A stretch of DNA of 24,210 nucleotides, taken from Liolophura sinensis. Taxonomy: Eukaryota; Mollusca; Polyplacophora; Chitonida; Chitonidae. Shown one piece after another: positions 1-10,706 of this stretch (position 1 is the stretch's first letter; the number at the start of each line of letters is the position of its first letter). The stretch is taken from the NCBI RefSeq assembly GCF_032854445.1, contig NW_027018462.1, positions 1 through 24,210 of the forward strand, written 5' to 3'. The notes under the pieces were generated by a model. The model was not told the DNA's origin. It ran no database searches and worked only from the letters and a program-made list of their open reading frames with translations. The position numbers and the translations under genes were made by a program.

Positions 1-550
1 ACAGACGACGTCAAATCTTTGGGCCAAGCCCATTTAACTCACCCAGCAAATGTCTTACTTCTAAGTCGAAGACAAACTCAATGTCTTTATCTACATGTAG
101 AAAAACCACACCATTTGTATATAAAAAAAACACAAGGTACTTGATACAGTGCGCTGTAAAAAGTACAATTGAACACTGACCCACATCAATAAGGTGCCAA
201 AAGATGCGCAATTGGGCCAGGCATCTCCAGCTGTTGAAAAATTGCAAATTTCCTTGGTTTCCATGGAGTAAGAGCCGTTGCTGGGCACGTGATCTTGACA
301 TCAATGATTATTCATTTGTGGCTACAGCCAAAAGTATTGGTCGGAGAGCAACGCGGTTTGCACCATTCGATTTCTCGTCAAAAAATACGTCGGATTAGCC
401 TCTTACCAGCAGCATTGGAACAGTTTTTCCACTTTTGGATTTTTGCCTGGTCTTTTTGCGAATTGAAATCGGCTACATTAACTATGTACAATCGCGACTG
501 GTCATTACTATATTCAACTTTTCATTATAAGTTATGTGCCCTTCGGTAGC
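1..550 (+). repeat. Monomer 1, type A, full length
   Basis: This 550-bp unit is a good reference copy with no private indels visible. It carries AGCAAATG and GAAGACAAA (type A), CAGTGCG in the small hairpin loop, ATTGAAC, CCAAAAGTATT and TTACCAGCAG. The window opens exactly at its first base, so the array very likely continues to the left. Confidence 0.95.
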
Positions 551-1099
551 CCAGACGACGTCAAATCTTTGGGCCAAGCCCATTTAACTCACCCAGGAGT
601 TGTCTTACTTCTAAGTCGAAGATAAAACTCAATGTCTTTATCTACATGTAGAAAAACCACACCATTTGTATATAAAAAAACACAAGGTACTTGATACAGT
701 CCGCTGTAAAAGTACAATTGAACACTGACGCACATCAATAAGGTGCCAAAAGATGCGCAATTGGGCCAGGCATCTCCAGCTGTTGAAAAATTGCAAATTT
801 CCTTGGTTTCCATGGAGTAAGAGCCGTTGCTGGGCACGTGATCTTGACATCAATGATTATTCATTTGTGGCTACAGCCAAAAGCATTGGTCGGAGAGCAA
901 CGCGGTTTGCACCATTCGATTTCTCGTCAAAAAATACGTCGGATTAGCCTCTTACCAGCAGCATTGGAACAGTTTTTCCACTTTTGGATTTTTGCCTGGT
1001 CTTTTTGCGAATTGAAATCGGCTACATTAACTATGTACAATCGCGACTGGTCATTACTATATTCAACTTTTCATTATAAGTTATGTGCCCTTCGGTAGC
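551..1099 (+). repeat. Monomer 2, type B1
   Basis: This is the first type B copy: AGGAGTTG replaces AGCAAATG and GAAGATAAAA replaces GAAGACAAA. It also carries CAGTCCG, TGACGCAC instead of TGACCCAC, and AAAAGCATT instead of AAAAGTATT. The last two changes define subtype B1, shared with the units at 2737 and 4395. Confidence 0.95.
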
Positions 1100-1651
1100 A
1101 CAGACGACGTCAAATCTTTGGGCCAAGCCCATTTAACTCACCCCAGCAAATGTCCTTACTTCTAAGTCGAAGACAAACTCAATGTCTTTATCTACATGTA
1201 GAAAAACCACACCATTTGTATATAAAAAAAACACAAGGTACTTGATACAGTGCGCTGTAAAAAGTACAATTGAACACTGACCCACATCAATAAGGTGCCA
1301 AAAGATGCGCAATTGGGCCAGGCATCTCCAGCTGTTGAAAAATTGCAAATTTCCTTGGTTTCCATGGAGTAAGAGCCGTTGCTGGGCACGTGATCTTGAC
1401 ATCAATGATTATTCATTTGTGGCTACAGCCAAAAGTATTGGTCGGAGAGCAACGCGGTTTGCACCATTCGATTTCTCGTCAAAAAATACGTCGGATTAGT
1501 TTCTTACCAGCAGCATTGGAACAGTTTTTCCACTTTTGGATTTTTGCCTGGTCTTTTTGCGAATTGAAATCGGCTACATTAACTATGTACAATCGCGACT
1601 GGTCATTACTATATTCAACTTTTCATTATAAGTTATGTGCCCTTCGGTAGC
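1100..1651 (+). repeat. Monomer 3, type A
   Basis: This unit starts with A before CAGACG and has the CAGTGCG loop. It has two extra C residues near 1141-1155. A private CC-to-TT change at 1500-1501 gives ATTAGTTTC. Confidence 0.95.
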
Positions 1652-2201
1652 CCAGACGACGTCAAATCTTTGGGCCAAGCCCATTTAACTCACCCAGCAA
1701 ATGTCTTACTTCTAAGTCGAAGACAAACTCAATGTCTTTATCTACATGTAGAAAAACCACACCATTTGTATTTAAAAAAACACAAGGTACTTGATACAGT
1801 CCGCTGTAAAAAGTACAATTGAACACTGACCCACATCAATAAGGTGCCAAAAGATGCGCAATTGGGCCAGGCATCTCCAGCTGTTGAAAAAATTGCAAAT
1901 TTCCTTGGTTTCCATGGAGTAAGAGCCGTTGCTGGGCACGTGATCTTGACATCAATGATTATTCATTTGTGGCTACAGCCAAAAGTATTGGTCGGAGAGC
2001 AACGCGGTTTGCACCATTCGATTTCTCGTCAAAAAATACGTCGGATTAGCCTCTTACCAGCAGCATTGGAACAGTTTTTCCACTTTTGGATTTTTGCCTG
2101 GTCTTTTTGCGAATTGAAATCGGCTACATTAACTATGTACAATCGCGACTGGTCATTACTATATTCAACTTTTCATTATAAGTTATGTGCCCTTCGGTAG
2201 C
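1652..2201 (+). repeat. Monomer 4, type A with TATTTAAA variant
   Basis: The TATA-like tract reads GTATTTAAAA (A to T at 1772), a change shared only with the unit at 5501. It has the CAGTCCG loop. The A-run before TTGCAAATTT is one base longer than usual, which fuses two otherwise separate open frames into a spurious 118-codon frame. Confidence 0.95.
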
Positions 2202-2736
2202 CCAGACGACGTCAAATCTTTGGGCCAAGCCCATTTAACTCACCCAGCAAATGTCTTACTTCTAAGTCGAAGACAAACTCAATGTCTTTATCTACATGTA
2301 GAAAAACCACACCATTTGTATATAAAAAAAACACAAGGTACTTGATACAGTCCGCTGTAAAAAGTACAATTGAACACTGACCCACATCAATAAGGTGCCA
2401 AAAGATGCGCAATTGGGCCAGACATCTCCAGCTGTTGAAAAATTGTAAATTTCCTTGGTTTCCATGGAGTAAGAGCCGTTGCTGGGCACGTGATCTTGAC
2501 ATCAATGATTATTCATTTGTGGCTACAGCCAAAAGTATTGGTCGGAGAGCAACGCGGTTTGCACCATTCGATTTCTCGTCAAAAAATACGTCGAATTAGC
2601 CTCTTACCAACAGCATTGGAACAGTTTTTCTACTTTTGGATTTTTGCCTGGTCTTTTTGCGAATTGAAATCGGCTACATTAACTATGTACAATCGCGACT
2701 GGTCATTACTATATAGTTATGTGCCCCTTCGGTAGC
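2202..2736 (+). repeat. Monomer 5, type A, 16-bp deletion
   Basis: This 535-bp unit lacks 16 bases between CTATAT and AGTTATG at 2714/2715 and has one extra C in GTGCCCC. It carries the variant set CCAGACATC, TTGTAAATT, GTCGAATTAG, TTACCAACAG and TTTCTACTTT, shared in full only with the unit at 3842. Confidence 0.95.
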
Positions 2737-3285
2737 CCAGACGACGTCAAATCTTGGGCCAAGCCATTTAACTCACTCAGGAGTTGTCTTACTTTCTAAG
2801 TCGAAGATAAACTCAATGTCTTTATCTACATGTAGAAAAACCACACCATTTGTATATAAAAAAACACAAGGTACTTGATACAGTCCGCTGTAAAAAGTAC
2901 AATTGAACACTGACGCACATCAATAAGGTGCCAAAAGATGCGCAATTGGGCCAGGCATCTCCAGCTGTTGAAAAATTGCAAATTTCCTTGGTTTCCATGG
3001 AGTAAGAGCCGTTGCTGGCACGTGATCTTGACATCAATGATTATTCATTTGTGCTACAGCCAAAAGCATTGGTCGGCAGAGCAACGCGGTTTGCACCATT
3101 CGATTTCTCGTCAAAAAAATACGTCGGATTAAGCCTCTTACCAGCAGCATTGGAACAGTTTTTTCCACTTTTGGATTTTTGCCTGGTCTTTTTGCGAATT
3201 GAAATCGCTACATTAACTATGTACAATCGCGACTGGTCATTACTATATTCAACTTTTCATTATAAGTTATGTGCCCTTCGGTAGC
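2737..3285 (+). repeat. Monomer 6, type B1, indel-rich
   Basis: It has the B1 markers CAGGAGTTG, GATAAAC, TGACGCAC and AAAAGCATT. Several single-base losses and gains occur (for example ATCTTGGGCC, TTGTGCTACAG, GGTCGGCAGAG and a seven-base A-run before TACGTCGG), mostly in runs of one base. Confidence 0.95.
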
Positions 3286-3841
3286 CCAGACGACGTCAAA
3301 TCTTTGGGCCAAGCCCAATTTAACTCACCCCAGCAAATGTCTTACTTCTAAGTCGAAGACAAAACTCAATGTCTTTATCTACATGTAGAAAAACCACACC
3401 ATTTGTATATAAAAAAAAACACAAGGTACTTGATACAGTCCGCTGTAAAAAGTACAATTGAACACTGACCCAACATCAATAAGGTGCCAAAAGATGCGCA
3501 ATTGGGCCAGACATCTCCAGCTGTTGAAAAATTGTAAATTTCCTTGGTTTCCATGGAGTAAGAGCCGTTGCTGGGCACGTGATCTTGACATCAATGATTA
3601 TTCATTTGTGGCTACAGCCAAAAGTATTGGTCGGAGAGCAACGCGGTTTGCACCATTCGATTTCTCGTCAAAAAATACGTCGAATTAGCCTCTTACCAGC
3701 AGGCATTGGAACAGTTTTTCCACTTTTGGATTTTTGCCTGGTCTTTTTGCGAATTGAAATCGGCTACATTAACTATGTACAATCGCGACTGGTCATTACT
3801 ATATTCAACTTTTCATTATAAGTTATGTGCCCTTCGGTAGC
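3286..3841 (+). repeat. Monomer 7, type A
   Basis: This 556-bp unit is long because of several one-base insertions, including CCCAATTT, ACCCCAGC, a longer A-run after TATAT and CCAACATC. It shares CCAGACATC, TTGTAAATT and GTCGAATTAG with units 5 and 8, but has CAGCAGGCATTGG rather than CAACAGCATTGG. Confidence 0.95.
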
Positions 3842-4394
3842 CCAGACGACGTCAAAATCTTTGGGCCAAGCCCATTTAACTCACCCAGCAAATGTCTTAC
3901 TTCTAAGTCGAAGACAAACTCAATGTCTTTATCTACATGTAGAAAAAACCACACCATTTGTATATAAAAAAAAACACAAGGTACTTGATACAGTCCGCTG
4001 TAAAAAGTACAATTGAACACTGACCCACATCAATAAGGTGCCAAAAGATGCGCAATTGGGCCAGACATCTCCAGCTGTTGAAAAATTGTAAATTTCCTTG
4101 GTTTCCATGGAGTAAGAGCCGTTGCTGGGCACGTGATCTTGACATCAATGATTATTCATTTGTGGCTACAGCCAAAAGTATTGGTCGGAGAGCAACGCGG
4201 TTTGCACCATTCGATTTCTCGTCAAAAAATACGTCGAATTAGCCTCTTACCAACAGCATTGGAACAGTTTTTCTACTTTTGGATTTTTGCCTGGTCTTTT
4301 TGCGAATTGAAATCGGCTACATTAACTATGTACAATCGCGACTGGTCATTACTATATTCAACTTTTCATTATAAGTTATGTGCCCTTCGGTAGC
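3842..4394 (+). repeat. Monomer 8, type A, sister of monomer 5
   Basis: It carries the full set CCAGACATC, TTGTAAATT, GTCGAATTAG, TTACCAACAG and TTTCTACTTT found in unit 5, and like unit 5 is followed by a B1 copy. It lacks the 16-bp deletion of unit 5. Extra A residues are seen in TCAAAATC and GAAAAAACC. Confidence 0.95.
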
Positions 4395-4944
4395 CCAGAC
4401 GACGTCAAATCTTTGGGGCCAAGCCCATTTAACTCACCCAGGAGTTGTCTTACTTCTAAGTCGAAGATAAACTCAATGTCTTTATCTACATGTAGAAAAA
4501 CCACACCATTTGTATATAAAAAAACACAAGGTACTTGATACAGTCGCGCTGTAAAAAGTACAATTTGAACACTGACGCACATCAATAAGGTGCCAAAAGA
4601 TGCGCAATTGGGCCAGGCATCTCCAGCTGTTGAAAAATTGCAAATTCCTTGGTTTCCATGGAGTAAGAGCGTTGCTGGGCACGTGATCTTGACATCAATG
4701 ATTATTCATTTGTGGCTACAGCCAAAAGCATTGGTCGGAGAGCAACGCGGTTTGCACCATTCGATTTCTCGTCAAAAAATACGTCGGATTAGCCTCTTAC
4801 CAGCAGCATTGGAACAGTTTTTCCACTTTTGGATTTTTGCCTGGTCTTTTTGCGAATTGAAATCGGCTACATTAACTATGTACAATCGCGACTGGTCATT
4901 ACTATATTCAACTTTTCATTATAAGTTATGTGCCCTTCGGTAGC
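4395..4944 (+). repeat. Monomer 9, type B1
   Basis: B1 markers are present (CAGGAGTTG, GATAAAC, TGACGCAC, AAAAGCATT). Private one-base differences include TTGGGGCC, CAGTCGCGC, AATTTGAAC, CAAATTCC and GAGCGTTG. Confidence 0.95.
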
Positions 4945-5500
4945 ACAGACGACGTCAAATCTTTGGGCCAAGCCCATTTAACTCACCCAGCAAATGTCTT
5001 ACTTCTAAGTCGAAGACAAACTCAATGTCTTTATCTACATGTAGAAAAAACCACACCATTTGTATATAAAAAAAACACAAGGTACTTGATACAGTGCGCT
5101 GTAAAAAAGTACAATTGAACACTGACCCACATCAATAAGGTGCCAAAAGATGCGCAATTGGGCCAGGCATCTCCAGCTGTTGAAAAATTGCAAAATTTCC
5201 TTGGTTTCCATGGGAGTAAGAGCCGTTGCTGGGCACGTGATCTTGACATCAATGATTATTCATTTGTGGCTACAGCCAAAAGTATTGGTCGGAGAGCAAC
5301 GCGGTTTGCACCATTTCGATTTCTCGTCAAAAAATACGTCGGATTAGCCTCTTACCAGCAGCATTGGAACAGTTTTTCCACTATTGGATTTTTGCCTGGT
5401 CTTTTTGCGAATTGATAATCGGGCTACATTAACTATGTACAATCGCGACTGGTCATTACTATATCAACTTTTCATTATAAGTTATGTGCCCTTCGGTAGC
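4945..5500 (+). repeat. Monomer 10, type A
   Basis: It starts with A before CAGACG and has CAGTGCG, like monomer 3, which also follows a B1 copy. Extra bases are seen at GTAAAAAAGT, CAAAATTTCC and CATGGGAG. CCACTATTGG and TTGATAATCGGG are private. Confidence 0.95.
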
Positions 5501-6053
5501 CCAGACGACGTCAAATCTTTGGGCCAAGCCCATTTAACTCACCCAGCAAATGTCTTACTTCTATGTCGAAGACAAACTCAATGTCTTTATCTACATGTAG
5601 AAAAACCACACCATTTGTATTTAAAAAAACAAAAGGTACTTGATACAGTCCGCTGTAAAAAGTACAATTGAACACTGACCCACATCAATAAGGTGCCAAA
5701 AGATGCGCAATTGGGCCAGGCCATCTCCAGCTGTTGAAAAATTGCAAATTTCCTTGGTTTCCATGGAGTAAGAGCCGTTGCTGGGGCACGTGATCTTGAC
5801 ATCAATGATTATTCATTTGTGGCTACAGCCAAAAGTATTGGTAGAGCAATGCGGTTTGCACCATTCGATTTCTCGTCAAAAAATTACGTCGGATTAGCCT
5901 CTTACCAGCAGCATTGGAACAGTTTTTCCACTTTTGTTTTGGTTTTTGCTGGTCTTTTGCGAATTGAAATCGGCTACATTAACTATGTACAATCGCGACT
6001 GGTCATTAACTATATTCAACTTTTCATTATAAGTTATGTTGCCCTTCGGTAGC
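5501..6053 (+). repeat. Monomer 11, type A with TATTTAAA variant
   Basis: It carries the GTATTTAAAA change (A to T at 5621) shared only with monomer 4. Other differences are CTATGTCG, ACAAAAGG, a loss of CGGA in GGTAGAGCAATGCGG, and extra bases in CTTTTGTTTTGGTTTTTGC. Confidence 0.95.
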
Positions 6054-6607
6054 CCAGACGACGTCAAATCTTTGGCCAAGCCCATTTAACTCACCCAGCA
6101 AATGTCTTACTTCTAAGTCGAAGACAAACTCAATGTCTTTATCTACATGTAGAAAAAACCACACCATTTGTCTATAAAAAAAACACAAGGTACTTGATAC
6201 AGTGCGCTGTAAAAAGTACAATTGAAACACTGACCCACATCAATAAGGTGCCAAAAGATGCGCAATTGGGCCAGGCATCTCCAGCTGTTGAAAAATTGCA
6301 AATTTCCTTGGTTTCCATGGAGTAAGAGCCGTTGCTGGGCAAGTGATCTTGACATCAATGATTATTCATTTGTGGCTACAGCCAAAAGTATTGGTCGGAG
6401 AGCAACGCGGTTTGCACCATTCGATTTCTCGTCAAAAAATACGTCGGATTAGCCTCTTACCAGCAGCATTGGAACAGTTTTTCCACTTTTGGATTTTTGC
6501 CTGGGTCCTTTTTGCGAATTGAAATCGGCTACATTAACTATGTACAATCGCGACTGGAACATTACTATATTCAACTTTTCATTATAAGTTATGTGCCCTT
6601 CGGTAGC
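6054..6607 (+). repeat. Monomer 12, type A
   Basis: It has the CAGTGCG loop. The CACGTG box is changed to CAAGTG here, one of the few copies where it is not intact. GTCTATAAAA replaces GTATATAAAA, and extra bases occur in ATTGAAACAC and TGGGTCC. Confidence 0.95.
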
Positions 6608-7162
6608 ACAGACGACGTCAAATCTTTGGGCCAAGCCCATTTAACTCACCCAGCAAAATGTCTTACTTCTAAGTCGAAGACAAACTCAATGTCTTTATCT
6701 ACATGTAGAAAAACCACACCATTTGTATATAAAGGAAAACACAAGGGTACTTGATACAGTGCGCTGTAAAAAAGTACAATTAAACACTGACCCACATCAA
6801 TAAGGTGCCAAAAGATGCGCAATTGGGCCAGGCATCTCCAGCTGTGAAAAATTGCAAATTTCCTTGGTTTCCATGGAGTAAGAGCCGTTGCTGGGCACGT
6901 GATCTTGACATCAATGATTATTCATTTGTGGCTACAGCCAAAAGTATTGGTCGGAGAGCAACGCGGTTTTGCACCATTCGATTTCTCGTCAAAAAATACG
7001 TCGGATTAGCCTCTACCAGCAGCATTGGAAACAGTTTTTTCCACTTTTGGATTTTTGCCTGGTCTTTTTGCGAATTGAAATCGGCTACATTAACTATGTA
7101 CAATCGCGACTGGTCATTACTATATTCAACTTTTCATTATAAGTTATGTGCCCTTCGGTAGC
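6608..7162 (+). repeat. Monomer 13, type A with ATTAAAC
   Basis: It starts with A before CAGACG and has ATTAAACAC rather than ATTGAACAC. The A-run is interrupted by GG (TATAAAGGAAAAC). It also shows AGCTGTGAAAA, GGTTTTGCACC and CCTCTACC. Confidence 0.95.
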
Positions 7163-7716
7163 ACAGACGACGTCAAATCTTTGGGCCAAGCCCATTTAAC
7201 TCACCCAGCAAATGTCTTACTTCTAAGTCGAAGACAAACTCAATGTCTTTATCTACATGTAGAAAAACCACACCATTTTGTATATAAAAAAAAACACAAG
7301 GTACTTGATACAGTGCGCTGTAAAAAGTACAATTGAACACTGACCCACATCAATAAGGTGGCCAAAAGATGCGCAATTGGGCCAGGCATCTCCAGCTGTT
7401 GAAAAATTGCAAATTTCCTTGGTTTCCATGGAGTAAGAGCCGTTGCTGGGCACGTGATCTTGACATCAATGATTATTCATTTGTGGCTACAGCCAAAAGT
7501 ATTGGTCGGAGAGCAACGCGGTTTGCACCATTCGATTTCTCGTCAAAAAAATACGTCGGATTAGCCTCTTACCAGCAGCATTGGAACAGTTTTTCCACTT
7601 TGGATTTTTTGCCTGGTCTTTTTGCGAATTGAAATCGGCTACATTAACTATGTACAATCGCGACTGGTCATTACTATATTCAACTTTTCATTATAAGTTA
7701 TGTGCCCTTCGGTAGC
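7163..7716 (+). repeat. Monomer 14, type A
   Basis: It starts with A before CAGACG and has CAGTGCG. Extra bases occur in CCATTTTGTA, the A-run after TATAT, GGTGGCC and TCAAAAAAATAC. CCACTTTGG lacks one T and GGATTTTTTGCC has one extra. Confidence 0.95.
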
Positions 7717-8096
7717 CCAGACGACGTCAAATCTTTGGGCCAAGCCCATTTAACTCACCCAGCAAATGTCTTACTTCTAAGTCGAAGACAAACTCAATGT
7801 CTTTATCTACATGTAGAAAAACCACACCATTTGTATATAAAAAAAACACAAGGTACTTGATACAGTCCGCTGTAAAAAGTACAATTGAACACTGACCCAC
7901 ATCAATAAGGTGCCAAAAGATGCGTAATTGGGCCAGGCTCATCTCCAGCTGTTGAAAAATTGCAAATTTCCTTGGTTTCCATGGAGTAAGAGGCCGTTGC
8001 TGGGCACGTGATCTTGACATCAATGATTATTCATTTGTGGCTACAGCCAAAAGTATTGGTCGGAGAGCAACGCGGTTTGCACCATTCGAATTCTCG
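7717..8096 (+). repeat. Monomer 15, truncated at offset about 377
   Basis: It matches the monomer from its start to TTCTCG and then stops, joining directly to CCATTTAACTC of the next copy. A T-to-A change beside the break creates GAATTC. It has the CAGTCCG loop, GCGTAATTG, CAGGCTCATC and AGAGGCCG. Confidence 0.93.
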
Positions 8097-8500
8097 CCAT
8101 TTAACTCACCCAGCAAATGTCTTACTTCTAAGTCGAAGACAAACTCATGTCTTTATCTACATGTAGAAAAACCACACCATTTGTATATAAAAAAAACACA
8201 AGGGTACTTGATACAGTGCGCTGTAAAAAGTACAATTGAACACTGACCCACATCAATAAGGTGCCAAAAGATGCGCAATTGGGCCAGGCATCTCCAGCTG
8301 TTGAAAAATTGCAAATTTCCTTGGTTTCCATGGAGTAAGAGCCGTTGCTGGGCACGTGATCTTGACATCAATGATTTTCCACTTTTGGATTTTTGCCTGG
8401 TCTTTTTGCGAATTGAAATCGGCTACATTAACTATGTACAATCGCGACTGGTCATTACTATATTCAACTTTTCATTATAAGTTATGTGCCCTTCGGTAGC
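8097..8500 (+). repeat. Monomer 16, partial with internal deletion
   Basis: It begins at monomer offset 30 (CCATTTAACTC). It runs normally to ATGATT at 8376 and then jumps to TTCCACTTTTGG, losing about 117 bases (offsets 310-426). Only TT is shared at that junction. The CAGTGCG loop is present. Confidence 0.93.
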
Positions 8501-9051
8501 ACAGACGACGTCAAATCTTTGGGCCAAGCCCATTTAACTCACCAGCAAATGTCTTACTTCTAAGTCGAAGACAAACTCAATGTCTTTATCTACATGTAGA
8601 AAAACCACACCATTTGTATATAAAAAAAAACACAAGGTACTTGATACAGTGCGCTGTAAAAAGTACAATTGAACACTGACCCACATCAATAAGGTGCTAA
8701 AAGATGCGCATTGGGCCAGGCATCTCCAGCTGTTGAAAAATTGCAAATTTCCTTGGTTTCCATGGAGTAAGAGCCGTTGCTGGGCACGGTGATCTTGACA
8801 TCAATGATTATTCATTTGTGGCTACAGCCAAAAGTATTGGTCGGAGAGCAACGCGGTTTGCACCATTCGATTTCTCGTCAAAAAATACGTCGGATTAGCC
8901 TCTTATCAGCAGCATTGGAACAGTTTTTTCCACTTTTGGATTTTTGCCTGGTCTTTTTGCGAATTGAAATCGGCTACATTAACTATGTACAATCGCGACT
9001 GGTCATTACTATATTCAACTTTTCATTATAAGTTATGTGCCCTTCGGTAGC
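8501..9051 (+). repeat. Monomer 17, type A with TTATCAGC
   Basis: It starts with A before CAGACG. It has TTATCAGCAG and a six-T run before CCAC, a pair of markers it shares with the unit at 9605. GCACGGTG carries an insertion inside the CACGTG box, and GCGCATTGG lacks one A. Confidence 0.95.
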
Positions 9052-9604
9052 CCAGACGACGTCAAATCTTTGGGGCCAAGGCCCATTTAACTCACCCAGC
9101 AAATGTCTTACTTCTAAGTCGAAGACAAACTCAATGTCTTTATCTACATGTAGAAAAACCACACCATTTGTATATAAAAAAAAACACAAGGTACTTGATA
9201 CAGTGCGCTGTAAAAAGTACAATTGAACACTGACCCACATCAATAAGGTGCCAAAAGATGCGCAATTGGGCCAGGCATCTCCAGCTGTTGAAAAATTGCA
9301 AATTTCCTTGGTTTCCATGGAGTAAGAGCCGTTGCTGGGCACGTGATCTTGACATCAATGATTATTCATTTGTGGCTACAGCCAACAGTATTGGTCGGAG
9401 AGCAACGCGGTTTGCACCATTCGATTTCTCGTCAAAAAATACGTCGGATTAGCCTCTTACCAGCAGCATTGGAACAGTTTTTTCCACTTTTGGATTTTGC
9501 CTGGTCTTTTTGCGAATTGAAATCGGCTACATTAACTATGTACAATCGCGACTGGTCATTACTATATTCAACTTTTCATTATAAGTTATGTGCCCTTCGG
9601 TAGC
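9052..9604 (+). repeat. Monomer 18, type A with CCAACAGT
   Basis: It carries CCAACAGTATT instead of CCAAAAGTATT, shared with the units at 10157 and 15661. A six-T run precedes CCAC, GGATTTTGCC lacks one T, and TTGGGGCCAAGGCCC has two extra G residues. Confidence 0.95.
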
Positions 9605-10156
9605 ACAGACGACGTCAAATCTTTGGGCCAAGCCCATTTAACTCACCCAGCAAATGTCTTACTTCTAAGTCGAAGACAAACTCAATGTCTTTATCTACAT
9701 GTAGAAAAACCACACCATTTGTATATAAAAAAAAACACAAGGTACTTGATACAGTGCGCTGTAAAAAGTACAATTGAACACTGACCCACATCAATAAGGT
9801 GCCAAAGAATGCGCAATTGGGCCAGGCATCTCCAGCTGTTGAAAAATTGCAAATTTCCTTGGTTTCCATGGAGTAAGAGCCGTTGCTGGGCACGTGATCT
9901 TGACATCAATGATTATTCATTTGTGGCTACAGCCAAAAGTATTGGTCGGAGAGCAACGCGGTTTGCACCATTCGATTTCTCGTCAAAAAATACGTCGGAT
10001 TAGCCTCTTATCAGCAGCATTGGAACAGTTTTTTCCACTTTTGGATTTTTGCCTGGTCTTTTTGCGAATTGAAATCGGCTACATTAACTATGTACAATCG
10101 CGACTGGTCATTACTATATTCAACTTTTCATTATAAGTTATGTGCCCTTCGGTAGC
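9605..10156 (+). repeat. Monomer 19, type A with TTATCAGC
   Basis: It starts with A before CAGACG and has TTATCAGCAG and the six-T run, like monomer 17. GCCAAAGAATGCG is private, replacing GCCAAAAGATGCG. Confidence 0.95.
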
Positions 10157-10706
10157 CCAGACGACGTCAAATCTTTGGGCCAAGCCCATTTAACTCACCC
10201 AGCAAATGTCTTACTTCTAAGTCGAAGACAAACTCAATGTCTTTATCTACATGTAGAAAAACCACACCATTTGTATATAAAAAAAACACAAGGTACTTGA
10301 TACAGTGCGCTGTAAAAAGTACAATTGAACACTGACCCACATCAATAAGGTGCCAAAAGATGCGCAATTGGGCCAGGCATCTCCAGCTGTTGAAAAATTG
10401 CAAATTTCCTTGGTTTCCATGGAGTAAGAGCCGTTGCTGGGCACGTGATCTTGACATCAATGATTATTCATTTGTGGCTACAGCCAACAGTATTGGTCGG
10501 AGAGCAACGCGGTTTGCACCATTCGATTTCTCGTCAAAAAATACGTCGGATTAGCCTCTTACCAGCAGCATTGGAACAGTTTTTCCACTTTTGGATTTTT
10601 GCCTGGTCTTTTTGCGAATTGAAATCGGCTACATTAACTATGTACAATCGCGACTGGTCATTACTATATTCAACTTTTCATTATAAGTTATGTGCCCTTC
10701 GGTAGC
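10157..10706 (+). repeat. Monomer 20, type A with CCAACAGT
   Basis: This clean 550-bp copy carries CCAACAGTATT like monomer 18. The CAGTGCG loop is present. Confidence 0.96.

Noticed and set aside
19-222. Internal direct repeat TTGGGCCA (offsets 19 and 212) as sign of an ancestral smaller unit
   Set aside because: Only eight bases plus a little flanking similarity are shared, and the rest of the halves do not align. This is compatible with chance.
1-550. snRNA, 5S rRNA or spliced-leader gene repeat
   Set aside because: I looked for U1, U2, U4, U5, U6 and 5S signatures on both strands and found none. GCCCTTCGGTAGCCCAG recalls the U6 start only superficially and is not followed by U6 sequence.
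10167-10460. Minus-strand open frame of 97 codons, recurring in many monomers
   Set aside because: It crosses the variable A-run, so a one-base length change shifts its frame in other copies. It begins at TTG in the listed form, matches no family I recognise, and shows no sign of codon-level constraint. It looks like a by-product of the repeat.
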